Origin: Myxococcales bacterium
GTDB lineage: Bacteria; Myxococcota_A; Polyangia; Polyangiales; JADJMO01
Length of the DNA: 64,000 nucleotides
Assembly: GCA_016709545.1 (NCBI GenBank)
Contig: JADJMO010000031.1
Span: 1 to 64,000 of the forward strand
Direction of reading: 5' to 3'
In this document: positions 31,150 to 40,283 of the stretch, one piece after another
How the letters are laid out: each line of letters opens with the position of its first letter
Numbering within the stretch: position 1 is the stretch's first letter
Notes under the pieces: generated by a model
The model's database searches: none
What the model saw: only the letters and a program-made list of their open reading frames with translations
Told to the model about the DNA's origin: nothing
Program-made: the position numbers and the translations under genes

Positions 31150-31677
31150 ATGTGGCTGCAGCTCGCCGTCAGCGCGGCGGACGTGTCGGCGCTCTTCGGT
31201 CGACTCCTCCCCCTGCGCTTCGACCTCCCTGGTGAGGGCCGCTGGCTCGAGCTGCGGCCTCCAGCGACCCTCGCCATGCTGCCCGAGGTCGGGGCGCAGC
31301 TCTCGTGCCCCGCGCAGGTCGCCTACGCCGTGGCCGGGCTGCAGCCCCAGCTCACCATCGATCCGCTGCGCCTCGACGTGGGCCTCTCGCTGGAGGGTGC
31401 GCAGCGCAACGTCCTCGTCCTGACCTTCCGCCTCGACGCCGCCGACACGCGGGGTGTCCCGGCGTTCGTCGATCGCGTGATCGCGGATGTTGTCAACGCC
31501 CGCCTGTCGGCGTGGCGGGTGGAGCTCCCGATCGGCGAGCTCCTCACCCGGACCTTCCCCCTGCCGGCGGCGGCGCTGCCGCTCCGGTCGATGGCCACCC
31601 ACGTGCGCGGCGGGGACCTCGCCATCACCGCCGATGGTCTCGCGCTGGTCGTTTCGTTCGATCTCGAGTTCGCGTAG
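31150..31677 (+). CDS. Conserved hypothetical protein
   Basis: A 175-residue protein 25 bp after tex. It alternates strands and short helices: WLQLAVSAADVSALFGRLLP, LQPQLTIDPLRLDVGLSLEG, LVLTFRLDAADTRGVPAFVD, LAITADGLALVVSFDLEF. The strand-rich pattern suggests a beta sandwich or lipid-binding fold. No signal peptide. I do not recognise the family. Confidence 0.7.
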   Translation: MWLQLAVSAADVSALFGRLLPLRFDLPGEGRWLELRPPATLAMLPEVGAQLSCPAQVAYAVAGLQPQLTIDPLRLDVGLSLEGAQRNVLVLTFRLDAADTRGVPAFVDRVIADVVNARLSAWRVELPIGELLTRTFPLPAAALPLRSMATHVRGGDLAITADGLALVVSFDLEFA

Positions 31678-31869
31678 TAGTCCGACGTTGGAGCATTGCG
31701 CGTGCCGCGATCGCCGATCGTGTGGGCTGGGCCGCCCGTGGTGCAGCGGTCGTCGACTACGCGGGACGGCAATCCGTAGCCCGCGAGCACGCGCGAGGAG
31801 TGCGTCCGCGGTCGCCCGTGCAAACGAACAGCACCCGCTGGTCCCGTCGGGGTACCCTGGCGCACCGCC

Positions 31870-33053
31870 ATGGACTTCGAACTCTCGCCCGCCCTCCGCG
31901 AGCTCCGCGCCCGTGTCCGCGACTTCGTGAACGACCGAATCCTGCCGAACGAGCGCCTCGTCGTGGAAGAAGATCGGGCGCGTCGCTCCGACGTCCTCCG
32001 CGGCCTCCAGGCCGAGGCGCGCGCGGCGGGCCTCTACGTGCCGCACCTGCCGGTCGCCTACGGCGGGCTCGGCCTCGGCATCATGGGCATGTGCGTGCTG
32101 TTCCGCGAGATGGGCCGCTCGCCCGTCGGCGCGAAGGTGTTCAACTGCGACGCGCCCGACCAGGGCAACATGGATCTCCTGCTCTCGTCGGCGAGCGAGG
32201 CCATCCGGGAGCGCTGGCTCGCGCCGCTCGCCCGCGGCGAGATCACGAGCGGCTTCTCGATGACCGAGCCCGCGCCCGGCGCCGGCGCCGACCCCTCCAA
32301 CCTGCGCACCACTGCGAAGCCCGACGGTGACGGCTGGGTGATCGAGGGGCACAAGTGGTACACGACCGGCGGCGGCGACGCGTCGTTCCTCATCGTCATG
32401 GCGCGCACCTCGCCCGAGCAGGCGACCATGTTCGTCGTCGACCGCCACGCCGAGGGCGTCGAGCACGTGCGCGACATCCCGACGCTCGCCGAGCCCATCC
32501 TCACCCACCGCGAGGCCGAGATCCGCTACCACGGCGTGCGCGTCGGCAAGGACGCCGTGCTCGGCGAGGTCGGCGAGGGTTTCCGCCTCGCGCAGCGCGC
32601 CTCGTGCCGGCGCGCCTCACCCACTGCATGCGCTGGCTCGGGCTCACCGACCGCACCCTCGAGCTGTGCAAGCCCTACGTCGGCACGCGCGTCTCGTTCG
32701 GCAAGACCCTGGCCCACCACCAGGCCATCCAGAAGATGCTCGCCGACGCCGCCCTGGCGATCCACGCGGGCAACCTGATGACCTTCCACTGCGCGTGGAT
32801 GCTGGAGCAGGGCCTCGCCAAGGAGTCGCGCACCTACTCCTCGATGTGCAAGAACCACGTCGCCAAGCTGCTCTGCAAGACGCTCGACGACGCGATCCAG
32901 ATGCACGGTGGCCTCGGCTTCTCCGAGGACATGCCGTTCGCCCAGTGGTACCGGTTCGCGCGCTCGGCGCGGCTCGCCGACGGCCCGGACGAGGTGCACG
33001 ACATGGTGATCGCGCGCGACTTCCTCCTCGGCCGGGTCAACCTGCTCGTGTGA
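31870..33053 (+). CDS. Acyl-CoA dehydrogenase, one frameshift
   Basis: An FAD enzyme that makes enoyl-CoA in fatty-acid or related breakdown. The N-terminal piece has LYVPHLPVAYGGLGLGIMGM and the flavin/substrate stretch GFSMTEPAPGAGADPSNLRT. After one lost base near 32601 the C-terminal piece resumes RLVPARLTHCMRWLGLTDRT, with VSFGKTLAHHQAIQKMLADA and DDAIQMHGGLGFSEDMP. Repaired length is about 394 residues, normal for the family and close to the ACAD10/11-like branch. The position of the catalytic Glu is not resolved here. Confidence 0.9.
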
Positions 33054-33068
33054 GCGAGCAGACGTGAG

Positions 33069-34269
33069 CTAGCAGGGCTTCGCGCTCACCTGGATGACCT
33101 TGTCGTCCATCTTGGCGATCTCCTCGATGAGCTCGTCCGGGCGGCGCCGCCGACAGCCGGATCACCGCGACGGCGGCCTTGGCCCCGGAGAAGATCGTGT
33201 TGCTCATGTCCTCGACGTTGAGCCCGAACTTGCGGATGACGTCGAGCACCGCCGCGAGGACACCGACCTTGTCGTGGTGACGCACGAGCAGCTGCACCTT
33301 GGCCGGCGCGTGGCGCTCGATGTTCACGCAGTTCGGCACCTGGCCGTTGCGCACGAACTCGCTGCAGATGCGCACGGCCTCGGCGGCGATGGCGTTCTGC
33401 GCCTGGTCGGTGCTCGCGCCGATGTGGTGGGTGCCGACGAAGTTCGGCGAGGCGAACAGCTCGCTCGTGAACTCGGCGGTGCCCCCCGCGGGCTCGTTCT
33501 CGAACACGTCGAGCCCCGCGCGCAGGCCCTTCTCGCGCACGGCGCGCTCGAGCGCGTGCTGGTCGACGATCCCGCCGCGGCTCGTGTTGATGACCATCGC
33601 GCCCGGCTTCATGCGCGAGAAGAACTCCACGCCGAGCAGCTTCTTGGTCTCGGGCGTCTGCGGCAGGTGCACCGAGACGACGTGCGAGGTCTCGGCGATC
33701 TCGAGGAGTGACTTCGCCTGCCGCACCCCGAGCTCCGCGAACGCGGGCGAGGCCTCGGGGATGGAGTACGCGACGACGTCCATCTCGAACGCGAGGGCGC
33801 GCTTGGCGACCTCTTGCCCGATCGCGCCGAGGCCGATGAGGCCGAGGGTGCGACCCTTGAGGCCGTCGGCGGCGCTGTACTCCTTCTTGTTCCACTTGCC
33901 GGCGCGCAGATCGGCCGTGTTGGAGGGGATGCGGCGATCCAGGGCGAGGATCAGCCCCATCGCCAGCTCGGCGACCGCGACGCTGTTCTTGCCGGGGCAG
34001 TTCGCCACGTAGATCCCGCGCTCGCTCGCCGACGCGACGTCGATGGTGTCGGTGCCCGCCCCGGCCCGCAGGATCAGCTCCAGCGCCGGCGCGCGGGAGA
34101 TGGCCTTGGCCGTCACCTTGGTGCTGCGGACGACCAGGATGGAGACCCCGGCGAGCGCCGTCTCGAGCTGCTCGGCGCCGAGGTCGGGCTGGTAGTCGGT
34201 CGAGAGGCCGAGGGCCTTGAACTGCGCGACGTACGATTCGGGGAACTTGTCAGCGATGAGGAGCCGCAT
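33069..34269 (-). CDS. serA: D-3-phosphoglycerate dehydrogenase, C-terminal frameshift
   Basis: Catalyses the NAD-dependent first step of serine synthesis. The N-terminal catalytic/NAD domain has LILRAGAGTDTIDVASASER, the Rossmann GLIGLGAIGQEVAKRAL, and the catalytic Arg (NTSRGGIVD), Glu (DVFENEPA) and His (VGTHHIGASTDQA). The C-terminal ACT domain (VQLLVRHHDKVGVLAAVLDV) would bind serine. One extra base near 33147 breaks the last 25 residues; in the other frame they read ELIEEIAKMDDKVIQVSAKP and a final Cys to TAG at 33069. ATG 34269 is used. About 400 residues, the short ACT-containing type. Confidence 0.95.
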
Positions 34270-34340
34270 GGGCCCGGAGCGTAGAGGAAAATCCACCCGA
34301 CCGGCCGAACGTCCGGGCCGGTCGTATCATCCAAGCCGTC

Positions 34341-35036
34341 GTGGTCGTCCGTCTCGCCGTCCGTCGCCTGCTCCCGGTCCTGGCCGTGGTGTGTGGGTTG
34401 GTCGTGGCCTGCGCCTCCACCCAGCAGAAAGTCAGCTCCGTCGCCGTCGCCGACCACGTGCTCGCGTCGAGCTGCCAGCAGGGGAACACCCAGTCCTGCC
34501 AGCAGGCCTGCGACGACGGACACCCGCCGAGCTGCGTGGAGGCCGGCCGCAATGCCGAGCTCGGCCTCGACGGCTACAAGAGCGGCATCACGGCCACCGC
34601 CTACTACCGGCGTGCCTGCGATCTCGGCCACTTGGACGGCTGTTACAACGCCGGGTACTCCCTCGAGGTCGGCCTCGCCGGCCGCAAGGACGTGGGCTGC
34701 GCCGTCGCCATGTACAAGCTGGCCTGCGACTCGGGCCACGGCCGCGCGTGCATGGCCGCCGGGATGATCCACTCGACCGGCTCGGAGCACGTCGACCAGG
34801 ACTTGCCGGCCGCGGCCCTGGAGTTCCAGAAGGGCTGCGCGCTCGGGTACGCGCCGGCGTGCAAGCTGGTGAAGCCGGCGGTCGCGCTCCCTCCACCGGC
34901 CCCCAGCGTGAGCGTCGCACCGAGCGCGAGCGCTTCGGCCCCGCCAAGCGCCTCGGTGGTTCCGTCCGCGACACCGGTGCCGAGCGTATCGCCTGCGCCT
35001 GACGGTCCCGTCGTCCGGGCGCCACCGATTCCGTGA
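34341..35036 (+). CDS. Cys-rich Sel1-like repeat lipoprotein
   Basis: A 231-residue protein from GTG 34341. The signal peptide ends in lipobox VVAC. The body holds Sel1-like (Hcp-type) helical repeats with paired Cys: CDDGHPPSCVEAGRNAELGL, CDLGHLDGCYNAGYSLEVGL, CDSGHGRACMAAGMIHSTGS, CALGYAPACKLV. Two Cys per repeat suggest intra-repeat disulfides, as in Helicobacter Hcp proteins, so a periplasmic or surface location is likely. The tail is a Pro/Ser/Ala-rich linker. Divergent from serA. Confidence 0.85.
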   Translation: MVVRLAVRRLLPVLAVVCGLVVACASTQQKVSSVAVADHVLASSCQQGNTQSCQQACDDGHPPSCVEAGRNAELGLDGYKSGITATAYYRRACDLGHLDGCYNAGYSLEVGLAGRKDVGCAVAMYKLACDSGHGRACMAAGMIHSTGSEHVDQDLPAAALEFQKGCALGYAPACKLVKPAVALPPPAPSVSVAPSASASAPPSASVVPSATPVPSVSPAPDGPVVRAPPIP

Positions 35037-35078
35037 TGAAAACTTCCACGGCCGGCGTTCTCTCGCTGAGGACGGACC

Positions 35079-36706
35079 ATGCGCCGTGTGCTCGCGACCT
35101 GTCTGCCCCTCCTCGGGTGCTCGCCGGCGCCTTCGCGTGCGGGAAGGCCGCTGAACCCCCGGCGCCGTTCGCCGCAGCCTCGGCCCCCGCGTCCATCGTC
35201 TCTACCCCCGCACTGAGCGCCTCCGTCGCCGTCGCGCCTTCCGCGAGCGTGTCGGCCGCGCCCTCCGCGTCTGCTGCGCCCATGGCCTCGGGCCCCTTCA
35301 CGACGACGACCCGCTACCAGGCGTGGATCTTCGAGAAGCCGCGCCTCGACGCCACGCACGTCGGGTGGCTGCACGCCGGCACGCGGGTCAAGCGCGCCGC
35401 GGAGCCGGTCGCTGGCACCGGCTGCACGGGTTCACCAGGGGAAAGTGGTACGCGCTCGAGGGAGGCGGCTTCGTCTGCGAGGGGCACGACGGCGTCACCA
35501 ACGACCTCGAGGACCCGACCGTCAAGGCGGTCACCAGCGTGCAGCCCGATCTCAAGGCGCCGCTCCCCTTCGGCTACGCCACCTCGCTCGGCGCGCCGAT
35601 GTACACCCACGTCCCGAACGCCGCCGAGCAGAAGCAGATCGAGGGCGACGTCGCGGCGCACCTCGCGAACGTCGAGGCGCTCCGCAAGAAGACCGACCCG
35701 GCCAAGCTCCCGCCCGCGAGCGCCCTGCCCTTGCTCCCGATGCCGAGCTTCCTCGAGAACCGCGCCCTGCCGCCCAACGTCGTGGGCTGGGGCCTCCCCA
35801 AGGGCGCGCTCACCAACGGCTACGCGTGGAACAACCTGCGCGTCGCGGTGATGTCGGCCTTCGAGGTCGACGGCCGCGCCGTTCTACCGCACGACCGAGC
35901 ACCTGATCGTCCCCGCCGACAAGATGCGCGCCGCGAAGCTCGCCGAGTTCGCCGGCGTCGAGCTCGCCGCGCCCGGCGCCGAGGGCCCGCACCTGCCGAT
36001 GATGTGGGTCCGCTGGAAGCCCGCCAAGGTGTTCGAGGTGGACGGCGCCGCGGTCAAGGAGACGGCGGAGACCTTGCAGTTCCAGGCCCACGCCTCGATC
36101 GCCCCCAAGGAGAAGGTCATCGCGGGCACGCGCTACTTCGAGCTCCTCGACGAGCCGCGCAAGGGCAAGCTCGTGCGCGCCGCCGACGTGACGCGCGTCG
36201 ATGCCGCGACCGACCTGCCGTACATGGTCGGCCCCGACGACGGCTGGATCGAGGTGAGCGTGCTGCGCCAGTCGCTCGTGCTCTACCGCGGCAAGACCCC
36301 GATCTTCGCGACCCTCGTGTCGACCGGCGCCGACGGCGTCGACGACGTCGAGACCACGCGCTCCACGCCGCGCGGGCACTTCCGGCTGCAGAGCAAGCAC
36401 GCGACGTGGCGCATGGCGGGCGACGAGCACGCTCCCTGGAAGGAGGGCGACAAGCCCGACCCGCGCTACCGGATCGACGACGTGCCGTGGGTGCAATACT
36501 TCCACGGCGGCTACGCGTTGCACGCGGCGTTCTGGCACGACAGCTTCGGCATGCCGAAGTCGCACGGCTGCATCAACCTCTCGCCGCGCGACGCGCTGTG
36601 GCTGTTCGGCAAGACCGAGCCCAAGCTGCCCGAGGGCTGGCACGGCGTGTACGGCGGGCGCGCGGGGATCGCGCTCGGCACGACGCTCGTCGTCAAGGCG
36701 TATTGA
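35079..36706 (+). CDS. L,D-transpeptidase lipoprotein, about three frameshifts
   Basis: Reading from ATG 35079 (MRRVLATCLPLL) and shifting near 35115 gives a signal with lipobox AFAC. A Ser/Ala/Pro linker follows, then an SH3-like stretch (RYQAWIFEKPRLDATHVG). After shifts near 35430 and 35880 the frame continues to the YkuD domain: LRQSLVLYRGKTPIFATLVS, HDSFGMPKSHGCINLSPRDA with the catalytic His and Cys. It would make 3-3 peptidoglycan crosslinks or attach proteins to the wall. The Nudix gene overlaps its end (TGATG). Confidence 0.85.
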
Positions 36707-37170
36707 TGCGCATCCCGCGGGCCGTCTTCGGCCTCGTGCGCGAGGCCACCCGCCACCTCTTGCGACGCCCGGTGGTCGCGGTCGCGGCGATCCCGACCCT
36801 CGCCGACGGGCGCTGGGTGCTCGTGCGACGCGGGGACACCGGCGAGTGGACCCTGCCCGGCGGCACCCTCGACTGGGGGGAGACCCTGCGCGACGGCATC
36901 CGCCGCGAGCTCGCCGAGGAGGCGGGCGTGGACACGCTCTCGCTCGGGCGCCTCGTCGGCGTGATCTCGCGCCCGGACCGCGACCCGCGCATGCACGGCG
37001 TCACCATCGTGGTCGAGGCCTCGGTGAGCGAGCCGCGGCGGCCCCCCATGAACCCGCTCGAGATCGTCGACGTGCGCGCGTTCGCGAAGGACGCGCTGCC
37101 CTCGCCGCTGGCCTTCGGGTTCGACGACGTCGTCGCCTGGGCGCGCGGCGGTCTCACCGAGTGGGAGTGA
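36706..37170 (+). CDS. Nudix hydrolase
   Basis: A 154-residue protein with the Nudix box spread over LPGGTLDWGETLRDGIRREL and AEEAGVDT (G-x5-E-x7-RE-x2-EE-x-G). It hydrolyses nucleoside-diphosphate-linked compounds with a divalent metal. The start overlaps the L,D-transpeptidase stop, and the 3' end overlaps the convergent isomerase-like gene by 17 bp. Specificity unknown. Confidence 0.93.
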   Translation: MRIPRAVFGLVREATRHLLRRPVVAVAAIPTLADGRWVLVRRGDTGEWTLPGGTLDWGETLRDGIRRELAEEAGVDTLSLGRLVGVISRPDRDPRMHGVTIVVEASVSEPRRPPMNPLEIVDVRAFAKDALPSPLAFGFDDVVAWARGGLTEWE

Positions 37171-37720
37171 GCGCGCGCGCCACGTAGGGGAGGCGATCGT
37201 GCCCCCAGAACAGCTCGTCGCCCACGAAGAACGAGGGCACGCCGAACGCTCCCCGCGCGACCGCGTCGGCGGTCTCGGCGCGCAGCCGCTCCTTGATCGC
37301 AGGGTCGTCCATGCCCTCCGCGACCGCCGGCGAGATCTCCCGCGCGATCGCGGCGGCGACCGCCCTGTCGGAGACGTCCTTGCTCTCCTGCCACGTCGCG
37401 CGGAACGCGGCTTCGTGGAAGCGGTCGAACACGCCCTCCCGCTCGGCCGCGAGCGCGCCGCGCAGCAGGTGCACGCCGTTGATCGGGAAGTTCGACGGCA
37501 TCGCCACCATGACGCCCTCGTGCGCCACGCAGCGCAGGAAGTCGCGCCCCTGGTAGGCGAGCTTCTCGGGGCCGTAGGGCATGCCCTGCGCGAAGCTCGA
37601 GAAGCCGCGCAGGTAGACCGGGCGCTTGCGGACCGCGATCCCCGGCAGGCTGCGCGGGAGGATCGCGTCGGCGAGGAACGACCAGGGGCTCGCGTAGTCG
37701 AACAGGAACTCGACGATCAT
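37154..37720 (-). CDS. DsbA-family 2-hydroxychromene-2-carboxylate isomerase-like protein
   Basis: A 188-residue thioredoxin-fold protein with an HCCA isomerase/kappa-GST pattern: MIVEFLFDYASPWSFLADAI, IAVRKRPVYLRGFSSFAQGM, ARGAFGVPSFFVGDELFWGH (GVP cis-Pro, FWG-DR). The N-terminal Ser in SPW replaces the DsbA Cys, as in glutathione-dependent isomerases. A glutathione S-transferase gene lies divergently 82 bp away, suggesting a shared detoxification or aromatic-degradation role. Confidence 0.9.
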   Translation of the reverse strand: MIVEFLFDYASPWSFLADAILPRSLPGIAVRKRPVYLRGFSSFAQGMPYGPEKLAYQGRDFLRCVAHEGVMVAMPSNFPINGVHLLRGALAAEREGVFDRFHEAAFRATWQESKDVSDRAVAAAIAREISPAVAEGMDDPAIKERLRAETADAVARGAFGVPSFFVGDELFWGHDRLPYVARALTPTR

Positions 37721-37802
37721 CCCGCAATGTTACCACTGGAAACTTTCGGTGGGGAAGCCTCCTGCCACGACGCTGTCAGGGGCTCCGGGCACAGTGCGGG
37801 GC

Positions 37803-38554
37803 ATGACCTCCTCCATTCCCTGCTGACCCTGATCGAGCTCGCGGACCCGGGCCTCCCGAGCCACGAGTCGTATTCGCCGTTCTGCCTCAAGGTGCACCGC
37901 GCGCTCCGCCTGCTCGACCTGCCCTACACCCGCCGCAACGAGAGTGACCCGCGCCGGCTCCGACCGTTCAACCCGAAAGGGCAGGCGCCGGTCCTGCTGG
38001 TGGGCGACGAGCCCGTCGCCGACTCGACCGACATCGTCGCGCGCCTGCAGGTGCTCGCGGGCCGCGCGCTCGTGCCGACCGATCCGCGCCTGGCCGCCGA
38101 GGCGCGGCTCGTCGAGGAGTTCGCCGACACCGCCGTCAACGCCTACCTCGTGGCCGCCCGGTGGGCCGACGAGCGCAACTGGCCGAGCACGAAGGAGGCC
38201 TATTTCGTGGGCATGCCGCGCCTGGTCCGCGCGATCGTCCCCGGTCGGCTGCGCGCCGGGGTCGTCGAGCGTCTCGTCGCCCGCGAGGTGTGGCGCGGCG
38301 GCCCGGACGAGTGCTGGCGGCGGTTCGCGTCGCTCCTCGACGATCTCGACGCGCGGGCCCCCAGCGCCGGTGGCTGGGTGGGGGGCGAATACGGCCTCGC
38401 CGACCTCGCGCTCTTCGCCCAGGTCCACTCGCTGCGCACGCCGCTCACGCCGTGGCAGCGCGACGAGGTCGCCCGTCGTCAGAACCTCACCGCGTGGCTC
38501 GATCGGGTGGACGCGGCGACGCGCCCCGCCGCACCGGCGTCCATGGCAGCATGA
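37803..38554 (+). CDS. Glutathione S-transferase-like protein, N-terminal frameshift
   Basis: The in-frame part has the GST N-terminal fold (ESYSPFCLKVHRALRLLDLP, GQAPVLLVGDEPVADSTDIV) and an all-helical C-terminal domain ending in GGEYGLADLALFAQVHSL. No standard start lies in this frame. ATG 37803 (MTSSIP) reaches it after one lost base near 37820 (CCCTGCTGA), which gives MTSSIPLLTLIELADPGLPS. The PFCLKV active-site Ser/Cys position is intact. Five bases separate it from the WYL regulator downstream. Confidence 0.8.
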
Positions 38555-38558
38555 CCCG

Positions 38559-39245
38559 ATGCGGCGCGCCGACCGGCTGTTCGACCTGCTCCAGCTCCTG
38601 CGGCGCAGGCGCGTGCTCACGGCGGAGCAGTTCGCCGAGTCGCTCGAGGTCAGCGTGCGCACGGTCTACCGCGACGTGGCCGACCTCGTGGCCTCCGGGG
38701 TCCCCATCGAGGGCGAGGCGGGGGTCGGCTACCGCCTGCCCCGCGGCTTCGATCTCCCGCCGCTGATGTTCACCGCGGCGGAGATCGAGGCGCTCGTGCT
38801 CGGGGCGCGCATGGTGGAGAGCTGGGGCGACGAGGGCCTCGCGCGTGCCGCCAAGGGCGCCCTCGCCCGCATCGAGGCCGCCTTGCCCGACCGGCTCCGT
38901 CCCGTGCTCGACCACGTGAGCCTGTTCGCGCCGCAGTTCCACGTCCCGACCACGCTCGCCCCGCGGCTGACCATCCTGCGGAGCGCCATCGCGGCGTCGC
39001 TCGTGGTCGACCTCTCCTACCGCGACCGACAGGGCGAACCGACCACTCGCTGCGTGCGCCCACTCGGCCTGTTCTACTGGGGCCACGGCTGGACGCTGGG
39101 GGCCTGGTGCGAGCTCCGCGAGGGTTTCCGCAACTTCCGGCTCGACCGGGTGGTCGAGGCCGCGGCCACCTCGCGAACGTTCGTCCAGGAAGCGGGGCGC
39201 ACCCTCGACGACTTCCTCGCCCACGTGCGGGCCGAGGCGGGGTGA
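38559..39245 (+). CDS. WYL-domain HTH transcriptional regulator
   Basis: A 228-residue regulator of the YafY/PafC kind: N-terminal HTH_11 (RLFDLLQLLRRRRVLTAEQF, VSVRTVYRDVADLVASGVPI) and C-terminal WYL-like domain (VVDLSYRDRQGEPTTRCVRP, LFYWGHGWTLGAWCELREGF). Its start is 5 bp after the GST stop, so it is co-transcribed with it and may sense a product of the GST/isomerase reactions. The actual WYL triplet is degenerate (FYW). Confidence 0.93.
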   Translation: MRRADRLFDLLQLLRRRRVLTAEQFAESLEVSVRTVYRDVADLVASGVPIEGEAGVGYRLPRGFDLPPLMFTAAEIEALVLGARMVESWGDEGLARAAKGALARIEAALPDRLRPVLDHVSLFAPQFHVPTTLAPRLTILRSAIAASLVVDLSYRDRQGEPTTRCVRPLGLFYWGHGWTLGAWCELREGFRNFRLDRVVEAAATSRTFVQEAGRTLDDFLAHVRAEAG

Positions 39246-39275
39246 TCGATTCCCGAACGATGGTAGGCTCGGAAC

Positions 39276-40244
39276 ATGGGGAAGGTGGAGGTCGAAGCGC
39301 TCCTCGCGCTCAGCGAGGCCCTCCTGCCCTGCCCCGACGTCGAGGCGATGCTGGCCGTGCTCGTCGACGAGATCGCGCGCTTGCTCGCGGTCGAGCACGT
39401 CTCGATCCGGCTGCTCGACGTGAGCGGGGTGATCCTCGCGACCCAGGCGCGAGCCGGTGATCCGTTCCACAACAACGTGGGCTTCGAGTTCGTGATGGGC
39501 GAGGGCCTCGTCGGCTGGGTCGCCAAGCACCTCCAGCCGATCCGCGTCGCGCGGGCCGAGGAAGACCCCCGCTTCTCGCCGCGCCCCGACCAGCAGCGTG
39601 CGCTCGGCGCCTACCTCGCGGTCCCCCTCCGGGAGGGCGATCGCTGCCTCGGCGTGATCTCCGCCGTGTCCGAGGTGGAGGGTCACTTCACCGAGGTCCA
39701 CGAGCAGACGCTGGCGCTGATCGCGGGGTTCGCGGCCCCCCACCTGCGGTTCGCCCGGTTGCGGCGGACGGCCACGCCCGACCCGACCACCTTCCTGGTC
39801 CCGGCCGAGCGCCTCGATCCGCTGCTCCTGTCCGCGGACGGCCCCTCGGCGATGGCCGTCCTGCGCGTCGACCTCGACGAGCTCGAGAAGCTCCGCGCCC
39901 AGAAGGGCGTCGGCTTCGCCGATCTCCTGCGCAAGAGCGTGGCCGCATCGATCTCGAACGCGGTCCGCGGCGACGACGTCGTGGTGCAGCTCGAGGCCGG
40001 TGCTTTCCTCGTGTTGCTCCGCGACGTCGCGCTACCGACGGCGATGCGGATCGCCGAGCGCACCCGCCGGCTCGTGCTGGCCGATCTCGAGCGCCACCGC
40101 TCCACGGCGAACGCCGTCGCCCTCTCGTTCGTGGTCGCCGAGCGAAAGCCGGGAGAGTCGCGCGACGCCCTGTTCGGCCGCCTGTCGGTCGCGCTCGCGG
40201 CGGCGCGCAAGACGGGCCGCATCGAGGCCGCGCGCTCCGCGTAG
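39276..40244 (+). CDS. GAF-domain protein with degenerate GGDEF-like domain
   Basis: A 322-residue soluble protein. The GAF domain (about 5-165) has VEHVSIRLLDVSGVILATQA and VMGEGLVGWVAKHLQPIRVA. The C-terminal domain (about 190-320) has the shape of a GGDEF: MAVLRVDLDELEKLRAQKGV, then RGDDVVVQLEAGAFLVLLRD in place of the GG(D/E)EF loop. The catalytic signature is lost, so it cannot make c-di-GMP but could bind GTP or a nucleotide. A signal-sensing role is inferred. Confidence 0.8.
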   Translation: MGKVEVEALLALSEALLPCPDVEAMLAVLVDEIARLLAVEHVSIRLLDVSGVILATQARAGDPFHNNVGFEFVMGEGLVGWVAKHLQPIRVARAEEDPRFSPRPDQQRALGAYLAVPLREGDRCLGVISAVSEVEGHFTEVHEQTLALIAGFAAPHLRFARLRRTATPDPTTFLVPAERLDPLLLSADGPSAMAVLRVDLDELEKLRAQKGVGFADLLRKSVAASISNAVRGDDVVVQLEAGAFLVLLRDVALPTAMRIAERTRRLVLADLERHRSTANAVALSFVVAERKPGESRDALFGRLSVALAAARKTGRIEAARSA

Positions 40245-40283
40245 CCCTGGACGGCCGGCGACGGCTGAACGATCGTGCGCGCC

